Shown here: positions 17,295-25,896 of the stretch, piece after piece
Layout: each line of letters opens with the position of its first letter
Numbering within the stretch: the stretch's first letter is position 1
Assembly: GCA_964505385.1 (NCBI GenBank)
Contig: CAZDIA010000004.1
Span: 54,079-118,078, forward strand
Length of the DNA: 64,000 nt
From: SLJN01 sp964505385
GTDB lineage: Bacteria > Bacteroidota > Rhodothermia > Balneolales > Natronogracilivirgulaceae
Direction of reading: 5' to 3'
Notes under the pieces: generated by a model
Databases searched by the model: none
Seen by the model: only the letters and a program-made list of their open reading frames with translations
What the model was told of the DNA's origin: nothing
Program-made: the position numbers and the translations under genes

Positions 17295-18278
17295 ATGAAG
17301 TACAGGAGATTTGGAAACACGGATTTGGAAGTCAGTGAGATTGGCTTTGGAGCATGGGCGATCGGTGGACCGGCGATGGCCGGAGATATTCCCATAGGCT
17401 GGGGTAATGTGGATGACGACACATCAATTGAGGCATTAAAAGAGGCTGAAAAGCAAGGAATTAACTTTTATGATACTGCTGATTTTTATGGCCTTGGTCA
17501 TTCGGAGAAGTTGATTGGCCGGGTTTTTGCAAATCGACAGGATATTCTGATAGCCACGAAAGTGGGCCACCGTCTCAAAGAAGATGATTCCATTTATTTA
17601 GATTATAGCAAAGATCACATTCGTAACGCCTGTCATGATAGCTTGCGAAGATTGAACAGGGAGGTGATCGATTTCTATCAGCTTCATTCGGCAAAAAAAG
17701 AAGATCTTGAAAAGGGAGAATGTATTGAAGCGATGGAAGAGCTAAGGGAAGAAGGAAAAATCCGTTATTGGGGCCTTTCACTCAACACATTTAACCCTCA
17801 TCCTGAGGCCGATTATATGCTGGAGCACGATCTTGGTCACGGATTTCAGCCGGTATTGAATATTCTCAATCAGAAAAGTCTGGATATCATTGAACGAGCT
17901 TACCAGCAGGGAAAGGGAATTATCGCCCGGATGCCTTACCAATTTGGCTTGCTGACGGGAAAGTTTACTAAACAGACCCGTTTCGAGCCTGATGACCATC
18001 GCAGCTTCAGACTACCTCCCGATATCCTGGAATCATCATTGGATGCGCTCGAAGAAGTCTGGCCGCTTACAGAAAAATATGATATCACCAAAGCTGAGCT
18101 TAGCTTAAGTTACACTCTTAGTTTTGAAGGAGTTTCAACGGTGATTCCGGGTATAAAAACACCGGAACAAGCCCGGCAGGCCACAAAAGGAATTGTTAAA
18201 ATTTCAAAGGAAGATCGTGAATTCATCAACTCGTTATATGATATAAAGTTCAAAGGAATCCTTGCGAAAATGAAGTAG
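17295..18278 (+). CDS. Aldo/keto reductase
   Basis: A 327-residue NADPH-dependent oxidoreductase with a (beta/alpha)8 barrel. It begins MKYRRFGNTDLEVSEIGFGAW. Family residues are visible: NFYDTADFYGLGHSE (catalytic Asp and Tyr), ATKVGH (Lys), DFYQLHS (His) and the cofactor-binding SLSYTLSFEGVSTVIPGIKTPEQ near the C-terminus. Family members reduce aldehydes and ketones or oxidise sugars; the substrate cannot be predicted. It is a single gene, preceded by the MITE-like element about 80 bp upstream and followed by an A/T-rich hairpin terminator. Confidence 0.92.
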   Translation: MKYRRFGNTDLEVSEIGFGAWAIGGPAMAGDIPIGWGNVDDDTSIEALKEAEKQGINFYDTADFYGLGHSEKLIGRVFANRQDILIATKVGHRLKEDDSIYLDYSKDHIRNACHDSLRRLNREVIDFYQLHSAKKEDLEKGECIEAMEELREEGKIRYWGLSLNTFNPHPEADYMLEHDLGHGFQPVLNILNQKSLDIIERAYQQGKGIIARMPYQFGLLTGKFTKQTRFEPDDHRSFRLPPDILESSLDALEEVWPLTEKYDITKAELSLSYTLSFEGVSTVIPGIKTPEQARQATKGIVKISKEDREFINSLYDIKFKGILAKMK

Positions 18279-18289
18279 TGAGACATTTG

Positions 18290-18325
18290 AAAAATCAACA
18301 TTAATTCCGGATTGTTGATTTTTAT
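18290..18325 (+). terminator. Intrinsic terminator of the aldo/keto reductase gene
   Basis: AAAAATCAACA (18290-18300) and TGTTGATTTTT (18313-18323) form a perfect 11-bp stem with a 12-base loop; the right arm itself provides the T-run. It starts 12 bp after the stop. Confidence 0.65.
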
Positions 18326-18469
18326 GGTGGTTTATCAATTGCGGCATCATTAAGTTACACGTTTACAGGATGATTGAGTTGAAGAAGGCTTGGAAAAAGA
18401 TAGTTTTGCAAAGCCTCCTTGAAGTAAAAACAGATGTGATAATAACACAAACCAAAGGGGATATACATA

Positions 18470-18964
18470 ATGATTAGTGCAAGTACATTCTGGAGAACCG
18501 TTATTTGTGGTTTTATAGCCACTTTTGTTATGGCTATGGTTGGATTTTTACAAGGTGGGGTTGGCTTACCGGTAATTGATATTGGACACTTCGGTAAGGA
18601 AAGCTTAAACCAGGTACATGCCAACGGGCCATATACTATTGTTTGGGGCAACCTCGCCTATTTAATTGGTGGTATCTTGCTGGCTTTAATCTGGGTAGTG
18701 TTTCTGCATAAGCGTATACCCGGTAACTGGCTGGTTAAAGGATTGATATACGGTGTGATTATATCACTTGGGGCGGGGTTGATTGTCTCTCCGCTGGTAT
18801 CGCTTGCTGCGGGTGATGCCGTCGGCATATTCTATTATGACACATGGACGCCCGGGCTGATCATGCTGGCCGGTTTGACTATGCATCTTGCCTACGGGAT
18901 TGTGCTGCTGCTGTGCCTTAAATACGCTGGAGTTGAAGGAGTTGAGCAGAAGCCTGAAACCTGA
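18470..18964 (+). CDS. Small four-span membrane protein, possibly DUF6789/YagU-like
   Basis: A 164-residue hydrophobic protein with about four membrane spans: about 8-28, 60-82, 90-115 and 128-150. Motifs are MAMVGFLQGGVGLPVIDIG near the N-terminus, WGNLAYLIGGILLALIWVVF in the second span and LAYGIVLLLCLKYAG at the end. The layout (TM, loop, paired TMs with Gly-rich faces) resembles uncharacterised DUF6789/YagU-type proteins; this is a weak match by eye. The ATG at 18470 follows AAAGGGGATATACATA, a fair ribosome binding site. Function unknown. Confidence 0.7.
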   Translation: MISASTFWRTVICGFIATFVMAMVGFLQGGVGLPVIDIGHFGKESLNQVHANGPYTIVWGNLAYLIGGILLALIWVVFLHKRIPGNWLVKGLIYGVIISLGAGLIVSPLVSLAAGDAVGIFYYDTWTPGLIMLAGLTMHLAYGIVLLLCLKYAGVEGVEQKPET

Positions 18965-19043
18965 GTTTAAATGCACAGATAATTTAACCCAACCCGGGCA
19001 AGCCGGAAATAAATTCTTTTTGATGAGGCAAGAGAAATATAAA

Positions 19044-19058
19044 AAGAGGTAAAGATGT
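19044..19058 (-). repeat. Shared 15-mer of a pyrimidine-rich intergenic repeat
   Basis: AAGAGGTAAAGATGT lies inside a purine-rich stretch at about 19039-19080. It is the exact reverse complement of 5888-5902, and the flanking bases are also similar. Confidence 0.6.
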
Positions 19059-19141
19059 GAAGAAGTAAAGATGGAAAGAAATTGACCTAACCAAGTCAAG
19101 TATAAATGCGATCTGATATGACTATTTGTCTTTATTAGCAA

Positions 19142-20524
19142 TCAAAAAACAAACAGGTGAGCGATCAGCGCAATGATCGGAAGAGTTATGATCGTGCGAA
19201 GTAAAAAGATGATGATAAGCTCACCGAGGTTGAGTGGGATTTTAGATTTGATAATCAAAGCGCCAACCTCCGACATAAAAATGAGCTGACTAACCGACAG
19301 GGCAGCAATAACAAACCGGGTGATGTCACTTTCAATTCCTGCAATCATAACTGCGGGAATAAACATATCCGCAAAGCCGATTAACGTGGCAGGAGCGGCT
19401 GCGGCAGCTTCCGGAATTTGCAACAGAGTAAGCAGCGGGATCATCGGGTAAGAGAGCCAATTAAATACCGGGGTATGCTCGGCAAGTATCAGGGCGAGTA
19501 CACCGATTGCAAACACAAGCGGAAGCACGGCAAGGAAAATATCGGCAAGATTCGACAATGAGTTTTTCATCAACTGCCGGGGACCGGGAGCCTGCTTTGC
19601 CCGCTCTATTGCCTTATAGAGTGAGTCGCGCCAGAGTCCGGGAGCATACTGCTCATCTTCAATTATTTGTTGGCCGGCAGGCTCGTAGTAGGTATCCGCT
19701 TTAAAAGAAAGCGGCGGAATTCGAGGTAATACCACCGCGGCTACGAGACAGGAGACAATCACTGATCCATAATACTGCAAAAAAAGGTGATCAAGCTCCA
19801 CCAACCGAATTATTACAAGGCTGAAAGCAATTGAAACAACAGAGAAATTAGTAGCAATGATCGCAGCTTCGCGCCGGTTGTAAAATCCGCCCTCATACTG
19901 CCGCATGGTGATGAGAACTCCCACAGTTCCCGAACCAAACCAGGAAGCGGTGGCATCAATGGCGCTGCGACCCGGCAGGTTGAAAATAAATCTGAAGGGC
20001 GTTCTCACAAGGTTACCGATGAATTCCATAAATCCGTAGTCGGTCAGAAACGGGAGGAAAATGGCGGCGAACAGAAAAAACGCAAAAAGAACCGGTAGTA
20101 AAATGTTAAGCATTTCACCGCCGGTGGCATCAGAAATGATGAATTCGGGTCCGAACTGGAATAAAGTAAGTGTGGCAAGCACGGCGGCGAGTATTCGGAA
20201 AATCAGCCATACCTCGTTGATGTGAAGCACCTCGTGCATTGTGCCGCTCTTAGCCCACTCCGGATTTTGAAGTTTTGCATAAATGGTTAACAGCAGAGAA
20301 ACCCAGAAAAGCAATACCGTGAGTGTCGGGAGGTAATTTTCAAGCAGATACATAATGCCGTCTGCCATCAAACCCATACCTACATTATAGGTGCCGTCAA
20401 GTGGGAAGGGAATCAAGAATGTAAGTATTCCCACAAGAGAAGGAAGTAAAAAGACAAGGAGATTTCGCTGGCTAAAAGGTACGGAACTTTCTACCTCTTG
20501 TTCTCCGTGTTGAGGTGTAGTCAT
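19142..20524 (-). CDS. YjiH family membrane protein (nucleoside-recognition/Gate domain)
   Basis: A 460-residue protein with about ten membrane spans. Family-typical stretches are a LLPSLVGILTFLIPF N-terminus, IGNLVRTPFRFIFNLPGRSA, DATASWFGSGTVGVLITMRQYE and GGFYNRREAAIIATNFSVVS in the first Gate-like repeat. The C-terminal half has IGFADMFIPAVMIAG and FMSEVGALIIKSKIPL. YjiH proteins belong to the Gate/spore-maturation superfamily related to nucleoside transporters. No substrate is known. The central loop (about 260-315) is polar and probably cytoplasmic. No partner gene is adjacent. Confidence 0.85.
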   Translation of the reverse strand: MTTPQHGEQEVESSVPFSQRNLLVFLLPSLVGILTFLIPFPLDGTYNVGMGLMADGIMYLLENYLPTLTVLLFWVSLLLTIYAKLQNPEWAKSGTMHEVLHINEVWLIFRILAAVLATLTLFQFGPEFIISDATGGEMLNILLPVLFAFFLFAAIFLPFLTDYGFMEFIGNLVRTPFRFIFNLPGRSAIDATASWFGSGTVGVLITMRQYEGGFYNRREAAIIATNFSVVSIAFSLVIIRLVELDHLFLQYYGSVIVSCLVAAVVLPRIPPLSFKADTYYEPAGQQIIEDEQYAPGLWRDSLYKAIERAKQAPGPRQLMKNSLSNLADIFLAVLPLVFAIGVLALILAEHTPVFNWLSYPMIPLLTLLQIPEAAAAAPATLIGFADMFIPAVMIAGIESDITRFVIAALSVSQLIFMSEVGALIIKSKIPLNLGELIIIFLLRTIITLPIIALIAHLFVF

Positions 20525-20953
20525 AAAATCTTTTCTGATTTGCAGTTACGGTAAAGCAACGCCGGAAACTATATGTTTCCGTGTGATAGAGCAAGTGAAC
20601 AATAAATAATGTTTCCTGCCTGTGTGTTATTCCGTAAACATTCTGTTATAAGTTTGTCTAACCTACCTGCATTATTCACAAAGTTGATCTATATAAGATA
20701 TATTGTATTGTCTTTCAATGAAATATTTTAAAAAGGCAAAATTTTCAATTAAAAAATAAATCGTACTTGATAGGCTAAAGACAGGGATAGTATACATAGG
20801 TTTAAAGTTGTTGAGGAAAAATATCATAAGTGAAAGCAATGGAATAAAGTGCAGCTATTATAGCCGGACGCATCAATATTTCGGCAATCATGATCTTGTC
20901 CGGGCGTTATCCGGTTTTAGGACAATCTCAATCGCAGTGAAACTAATGGTTAA
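20525..20953. other. Intergenic region with truncated MITE end
   Basis: About 430 bp without a gene. Contains a one-ended relative of the 17049 element at 20666-20748. Also present is a G+C-richer patch (about 20862-20915) with GCCGG / CCGG arms of unknown role. Confidence 0.5.
20666..20748. mobile_element. Truncated copy of the MITE-like element (left end only)
   Basis: CCTGCATTATTCACAAAGTT (20666-20685) is identical to the left end of the 17049 element. The next about 60 bases stay closely similar, including AAAAAGGCAAAATTTTCA. The internal hairpin and right end are missing. Confidence 0.75.
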
Positions 20954-21541
20954 ATGAAATCTACAATTTCCCGCCCGATACTTTGGAGTTTTGCATCAAT
21001 AGGAATACTATTATTTGGAATAGCAGGATGTGATATACTTGATACGGAAGAGTCGGTTCAAACAGGTTTTCAATCGTCAATTTCCGGTGAGTTTAATGGC
21101 GTTATGGAAGGAGAGGATGCTCTCTATGGTGAAGTTGAAGATGCCGATGATATAGTTGCTTTTCAATTCATATCCATAACCCGTGAAATAGGCGTTGGCA
21201 TTAGTATGATAGGTATGTTTGATGAAATTCCGGGACCGGGTGAATATGAGATCACCGAGTTTGTAAGGCCTGAGGATGATGATTTTGATGAACAAGATAT
21301 TTTTGAGCAACTGGAGCCTGGCCAGATAATTGCGGAATATGTTGTTGCCCAGCAGTACGAAGAAGATTATGACGGCCCCTTTTTCTCAGAAAATGGTGTT
21401 TTGACTATAGAAGAGAATGATGGTGATTTGCTTGTTGGTGAATTTGATTTTGGTGCCTATGGATTTCTTGAGGAAGAGCCTGAAGATACACTCAGGATTC
21501 AAGCGGATGGGTGGTTCGATGCAGCTGAGGGTGACTTTTAA
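20954..21541 (+). CDS. Highly acidic lipoprotein of unknown function
   Basis: A 195-residue protein with a lipoprotein signal ending FGIAGC (Cys26). I do not recognise a family. The mature part holds roughly 49 Asp/Glu against 3 Arg and no Lys by hand count. It has alternating hydrophobic and acidic short segments suggesting a beta-rich fold (for example DDIVAFQFISI and GVLTIEENDGDLLVGEFDFG). It is similar in style to small outer-membrane-anchored or periplasmic lipoproteins of salt-adapted Bacteroidota. The following M14 peptidase gene is 194 bp downstream on the same strand. Acidic bias could also reflect calcium binding. Confidence 0.75.
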   Translation: MKSTISRPILWSFASIGILLFGIAGCDILDTEESVQTGFQSSISGEFNGVMEGEDALYGEVEDADDIVAFQFISITREIGVGISMIGMFDEIPGPGEYEITEFVRPEDDDFDEQDIFEQLEPGQIIAEYVVAQQYEEDYDGPFFSENGVLTIEENDGDLLVGEFDFGAYGFLEEEPEDTLRIQADGWFDAAEGDF

Positions 21542-21735
21542 GCTCAACCTGTAATTTCAGACTAACACCCTGCACCAGTAATCAGCACCCTTTTTTTTAC
21601 TACAAAACTTACAGAAATCGAATTTTAAGCCTGAAACCTGTTATTTAGGATGTGGAGTTAAAGTCTACAAATCAGTAGCTTTCCAGAAGTTGTAATATCA
21701 GGATGCGTATGGTGAACGAAACAACATAGTCTTGA

Positions 21736-23256
21736 ATGAAGAATTATAAAGCTACTGTAGTTGGTATAATTATACTGGCAGGTTTTTTGGGATGTGAAAG
21801 GCAAGCGGAAGTAATTGAGACTCCGCTGGAAACGGCAGAATACGAGTCATGGACTAAACATGCTGAAGTGGTTGCATTTTTAGAGCATCTTGATGCTCAT
21901 TCAGATATCATTACTACACATCAGCTTGGAAGTTCTGAGCAGGAACGGGATATCTATTACCAAAAAGTGTCGCAGGACGAGGAGTTTTCGTCAGATGATA
22001 CTAAGTTAACGGCGCTGGTCTTCGGTCAACAACACGGCGATGAGCCGTCCGGAAATGACGCTTTATTAAAAATTTTGCGTGATATTGCCACAGGAGAGCA
22101 TGAGCAGATTCTTCAGCATATGGATTTGCTGATTGTGCCACAGGTAAACCCGGATGGAGCTGAAATACTGGAGCGGAGAAATGCCGCAGATGTGGATCTG
22201 AACCGAAGCCACCTGATACTTGACGGAAAGGAAACCCGCCCGCTTCGTGATCTGTTCCACCGATGGAAACCGGAGGTTACGCTTGATTTCCATCAGTATC
22301 AACCCTGGGTGAATTCCTGGATTGAGCACGGTTTTATTCGCCTGTTTGATGAACAATACGGTTTGCCTACAAATGCAAATACCGCCAAGGAAATTCGCGA
22401 ACTGGCCGAAGGACCTTTCCTGGATTATATTTCTGAACATCTGGAAGAGGAAGGATTTACTTTCCATAATTATCTGATCGGCAACCCCGAATCCATCCGG
22501 TACAGTACAACCAATATTAATGATGGCCGTCAGGGATTTGCCATAATGAACACGTTTTCGTTGATACTGGAAGGACGACGGGCAAGAGGGGATCTGGAAA
22601 ATATTCGCCATCGCAAGGCCGGCCAGGTAGCAGCAATTGAGGGGCTGCTACAGTTTTCGGTTGATCATAAAGACGAAATAGCTTCAGCCGTGGAAAAATC
22701 ACGAAGTGAGATTACGGAAGGAAGGAGAGACGAATTTATTCTGACGATGAAACGTGAGCAAATCGGCGAACCGCTAACCATCCCCGTTCTTGAAGTTCAT
22801 GAAACCGACGATAATGATTATGCCAAAGGGGATACGATTGTGGTGGATATTGATAATTATTATCCGCTCGTGAGCCCTGACCGAAGAACTGAAATGCCTC
22901 AGGGATACATCATTCCCGAAAATCATTCGGATATTGCAGACCTGCTTGCTGAGCATCAGGTCGAATACCGGGAATTGGAAAGTGGTGAGCAACTGCAAGC
23001 GGAAATATTCAGGATTGAAGACTTTACGGAAGAGGAGTTTGAAAGCCCGACCATGATTCCTGTAGGTGAAATCAGAGCTATTGATTATGAGGCGGAGCAG
23101 GGAGATATCTTCATTCCGACAGCACATCTTCCTGGCTTGATGATTGCAACGGCTCTTGAGGCTCAGTCCATGCACGGTTTAATCCAGTATGATGAGTTTG
23201 AACACCTCAAAAAGAAAGGCGATTTTCCGGTATTAAGAGTTACTTCAGAATCATAA
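21736..23256 (+). CDS. Exported M14-family zinc carboxypeptidase (lipoprotein)
   Basis: A 506-residue protein with a lipoprotein signal MKNYKATVVGIIILAGFLGC (Cys20). The M14 catalytic domain shows the zinc ligands in FGQQHGDEPSGNDALL (HxxE), then NPDGAEILERRNA and DLNRSH. DFHQY carries the third ligand, and SLILEGRRARG the probable catalytic Glu. About 300-506 is a C-terminal extension with DDNDYAKGDTIVVDIDNYYP-like beta segments. The protein probably sits in the periplasm or on the outer membrane and trims peptides or cell-wall fragments. It is 33 bp upstream of the amidohydrolase gene, so likely cotranscribed. Confidence 0.88.
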   Translation: MKNYKATVVGIIILAGFLGCERQAEVIETPLETAEYESWTKHAEVVAFLEHLDAHSDIITTHQLGSSEQERDIYYQKVSQDEEFSSDDTKLTALVFGQQHGDEPSGNDALLKILRDIATGEHEQILQHMDLLIVPQVNPDGAEILERRNAADVDLNRSHLILDGKETRPLRDLFHRWKPEVTLDFHQYQPWVNSWIEHGFIRLFDEQYGLPTNANTAKEIRELAEGPFLDYISEHLEEEGFTFHNYLIGNPESIRYSTTNINDGRQGFAIMNTFSLILEGRRARGDLENIRHRKAGQVAAIEGLLQFSVDHKDEIASAVEKSRSEITEGRRDEFILTMKREQIGEPLTIPVLEVHETDDNDYAKGDTIVVDIDNYYPLVSPDRRTEMPQGYIIPENHSDIADLLAEHQVEYRELESGEQLQAEIFRIEDFTEEEFESPTMIPVGEIRAIDYEAEQGDIFIPTAHLPGLMIATALEAQSMHGLIQYDEFEHLKKKGDFPVLRVTSES

Positions 23257-23289
23257 AATGCAGCTGTTATTAATCAACCATCTTATCGC

Positions 23290-24864
23290 ATGAAATTACT
23301 GACCATTCTGCTCTTCCTGCTAAATCCGAACTTTGGGGGAAGTGCAGTTGCTGATGAACCATCATTTGATTTAATCATCAAAAACGGAAGGGTATTGGAT
23401 GGTACCGGCAATCCATGGGTTCAAAAGGATATAGCTGTTAATGATGATTATATTGTAAAAACCGGAGACCTTTCCGGCCGGGAGGCGGATGAAATGATCG
23501 ATGCAAGCGGCTTGTTCGTTGCGCCCGGTTTTATTGACACGCACTCCCATGCCTCATCAGGTTTGAGGGATGAAGAACTAAGCGCTGCAAGACCTCTGCT
23601 GGCTCAGGGCATAACTTCGGTTTTCATAAACCCCGATGGCGGAGGAGCTGTAGATCTTGCTGAGCAGCGGGATGAGCTGCTGGAGCACGGTATTGGAGTA
23701 AATGTTGCGCAATTTGTTCCGCACACGCAGGTTCGAAGAGAAATAATGGATGAGGATAATCGGGCGCCTGAGCCGGATGAGCTTGATGACATGCTCGAAC
23801 TTGTACGGGAAGGGATGCAGCTGGGAGCATTCGGTTTGTCGTCAGGGCCATTTTATCCGCCGGGTTCTTATTCCGATACCGAGGAACTGATTGCCCTGGC
23901 GAAAATAGCATCGGAATACGGCGGCGCTTATCAAAGTCATATCAGAGATGAGTCCGATTATAATATTGGTGTGGTTGCGTCTGTAGATGAGGTGATTGAA
24001 ATTGCCGAAAGAGCCGATTTGCCGGGAATCGTAACACACATAAAAACGCTTGGTCCGAATGTATGGGGGTATTCGGATGCGTTAGTTCATCGGATTGATC
24101 GCGCCCGGGAACGCGGGCTTGAGGTTTTTGCGGATCAGTATCCCTATGATGCTTCAGCTACGGGATTGTCTGCGGCATTGGTACCAAGTGATATGATGGA
24201 TGGCGGCCGGGATCGGTTTTTGGAGCGTCTTGAAGATCCGGAGAAAAGAGAGCAGATATATGAAGGTATGGTTCAGAATCTGGAGCGGCGTGGCGGTCCG
24301 CACAGGATCATGTTGCGACGTGTCCGGCATGATACCTCTCTGGAGGGCAAAACACTTGAAGATATCGCTGAAAAGCGTGAAATATCTGCTGTAGAAGCCG
24401 CTATTGAGCTTTTAAAAGAGAGTTCGCCGGGCATTGTATCCTTCAATATGCACGATCGTGATGTGCACCGGCTGATGCGTCAGCCCTGGACGATGACCGC
24501 CTCAGACGGGGGGATAGTTGAAAAGGGGGAGGGTGTACCGCATCCGCGAAATTATGGAGCATTTCCCCGAAAGATCAAAAAATATAGTGTGGAAGAAGAA
24601 GTAGTGGATCTTGCCCTTGCCATACGTAGCATGACTCACATGCCGGCCAGTGTGTATGGTGTGCGAAATCGGGGTATGATCCGCAAGGATAACTACGCAG
24701 ATATCGTAATTTTTGATCTTGACGAATTAGATCATCCCGGCAGCTATGAAGATCCGCACCATCTTTCTGAAGGGATGATCTACGTGTTTGTGAATGGTGA
24801 GCCGGCAATTTGGGATGAGGAATTTACCGGTGATCGGACCGGTCGCATCTTGAAAAATAAATAG
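23290..24864 (+). CDS. Exported N-acyl-D-amino-acid deacylase-like amidohydrolase
   Basis: A 524-residue amidohydrolase with an N-terminal signal peptide (MKLLTILLFLLNPNFGGSAV). It shows NGRVLDGTGNPW, the metal-binding PGFIDTHSH, and GLSSGPFYPPGSYS. SHIRDE, VTHIKTLG and the late TASDGG motif follow, as in D-aminoacylase/dihydroorotase-type enzymes. Family reaction: hydrolysis of N-acyl-D-amino acids or related amides. A signal peptide is common in Bacteroidota members and places it in the periplasm. It follows the M14 peptidase closely, so the pair may salvage peptides containing D-amino acids; that link is inference. Confidence 0.88.
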   Translation: MKLLTILLFLLNPNFGGSAVADEPSFDLIIKNGRVLDGTGNPWVQKDIAVNDDYIVKTGDLSGREADEMIDASGLFVAPGFIDTHSHASSGLRDEELSAARPLLAQGITSVFINPDGGGAVDLAEQRDELLEHGIGVNVAQFVPHTQVRREIMDEDNRAPEPDELDDMLELVREGMQLGAFGLSSGPFYPPGSYSDTEELIALAKIASEYGGAYQSHIRDESDYNIGVVASVDEVIEIAERADLPGIVTHIKTLGPNVWGYSDALVHRIDRARERGLEVFADQYPYDASATGLSAALVPSDMMDGGRDRFLERLEDPEKREQIYEGMVQNLERRGGPHRIMLRRVRHDTSLEGKTLEDIAEKREISAVEAAIELLKESSPGIVSFNMHDRDVHRLMRQPWTMTASDGGIVEKGEGVPHPRNYGAFPRKIKKYSVEEEVVDLALAIRSMTHMPASVYGVRNRGMIRKDNYADIVIFDLDELDHPGSYEDPHHLSEGMIYVFVNGEPAIWDEEFTGDRTGRILKNK

Positions 24865-25245
24865 TGCCTCTAAGGAAAAGCTAATATCTTCGTTCAGCTC
24901 GGCCCAAAAATGCTGGAGTACATTGTGTAAACTACGCTTTTTGGGATTTCGCGCGCCTTGAGCCTGGCGTTTTCTTAGGGCACCTTGAGTTTTCTTACGG
25001 ACAATGAATAAATTACTGTTGAAGCGGACTTGATAAAATCTGAACTTGCGAAACGATCGGCAGCGTCGTAATGTCAATAAAAATGAGGGCATTCTTTGCT
25101 GTCGGTTACATTCAGATCAGACAAATCAATTACGAGTTGCTTGCAACCGGAAATTTTTGTGAAAATATTTGTAAGGTTCTGATTTTTTCTTGCTCTATAG
25201 CAAGCATGAAGTTAATTACAACAATTAAATTATGGAGGTTCAGTA
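24865..25245. other. Intergenic region with palindrome and short dispersed repeat
   Basis: About 380 bp without a convincing gene. CCCAAAAATGC (24903-24913) and GCTTTTTGGG (24936-24945) form a hairpin. Behind it come two similar units, CGCGCCTTGAG...TTTTCTTA and GGCACCTTGAG.TTTTCTTAC (about 24950-25000); the second is shared with 13733-13772. A frame at about 25020-25070 reads EADLIKSELAKRSAAS and may be a gene relic. Just before ssb, CTTGCT / AGCAAG (about 25190-25204) forms a small hairpin. Confidence 0.45.
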
Positions 25246-25689
25246 ATGGGCTCACTTAACAAAGCAATGATCATAGGTAGACTTGGTCAGGATCCGGATG
25301 TGCGGTATACTCAAAATAATACGGCGGTTGCCAATATGAGTGTGGCAACTACAGACCGTTTTAAGGACAGTAACGGAGAATGGCAGGAGCGAACCGAGTG
25401 GCATCGTGTTGTTACTTGGAACAGACTTGCTGAAATATGTCAGCAATATCTAAAAAAAGGCTCACTTGTCTATTTTGAGGGTTCCCTGCAAACCCGAAGC
25501 TGGGAAGATAAAGAAGGTCAAAAACGATATACTACCGAGATAAAGGCTTTTGGAATGCAGATGCTTGATTCCAAAGGAAGCACAAGCTCTCAAGCTCCGA
25601 TGGCGGAAACCGCGGAAAGCGGCTCATCTGAATCCAGTGCCAATTATGACACAGCCTCGGATGATCAGGATGATGATCTTCCATTTTGA
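25246..25689 (+). CDS. ssb: Single-stranded DNA-binding protein
   Basis: A 147-residue SSB. The OB fold covers about 1-105 (MGSLNKAMIIGRLGQDPDVR, then ATTDRF, EWHRVVTWNRLAEICQQYLK and GSLVYFEGSLQTRSW). A disordered acidic Ser/Gln-rich linker follows and the tail ends DDDLPF, the conserved tip that docks replication and repair partners. It protects single-stranded DNA in replication and recombination. GGAGG seven bases before the ATG is a strong ribosome binding site. It is monocistronic with a terminator just downstream. Confidence 0.97.
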   Translation: MGSLNKAMIIGRLGQDPDVRYTQNNTAVANMSVATTDRFKDSNGEWQERTEWHRVVTWNRLAEICQQYLKKGSLVYFEGSLQTRSWEDKEGQKRYTTEIKAFGMQMLDSKGSTSSQAPMAETAESGSSESSANYDTASDDQDDDLPF

Positions 25690-25712
25690 GAGGTTGCACA
25701 ACAGAAAACAAA

Positions 25713-25751
25713 AGGGCGGCTTAGATTTTCAAGTCGTCCTTTTTTATTTTG
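25713..25751 (+). terminator. Intrinsic terminator of ssb
   Basis: AGGGCGGCTT (25713-25722) pairs with AAGTCGTCCT (25731-25740), including G-U pairs, with an 8-base loop and TTTTTATTTT behind. It begins 24 bp after the stop. Confidence 0.85.
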
Positions 25752-25896
25752 TGTTTTCATGTATAAACAATTTTCGCATTTGTGTGAAAGTTAAAAGGCT
25801 ATGAAAACATAGGTTAAAAAATCAGCGATTGGTTTATTGACTACAAGTAAAGGCTTGGTTAGCTTTCCTTATTGATTTAACCACAAAATCCTGACG

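Noticed and set aside
24727..25092. Minus-strand frame overlapping the amidohydrolase end and the intergenic hairpin
   Set aside because: Half of it is antisense to a clear gene and the rest covers palindromic repeat DNA; low-complexity basic composition.
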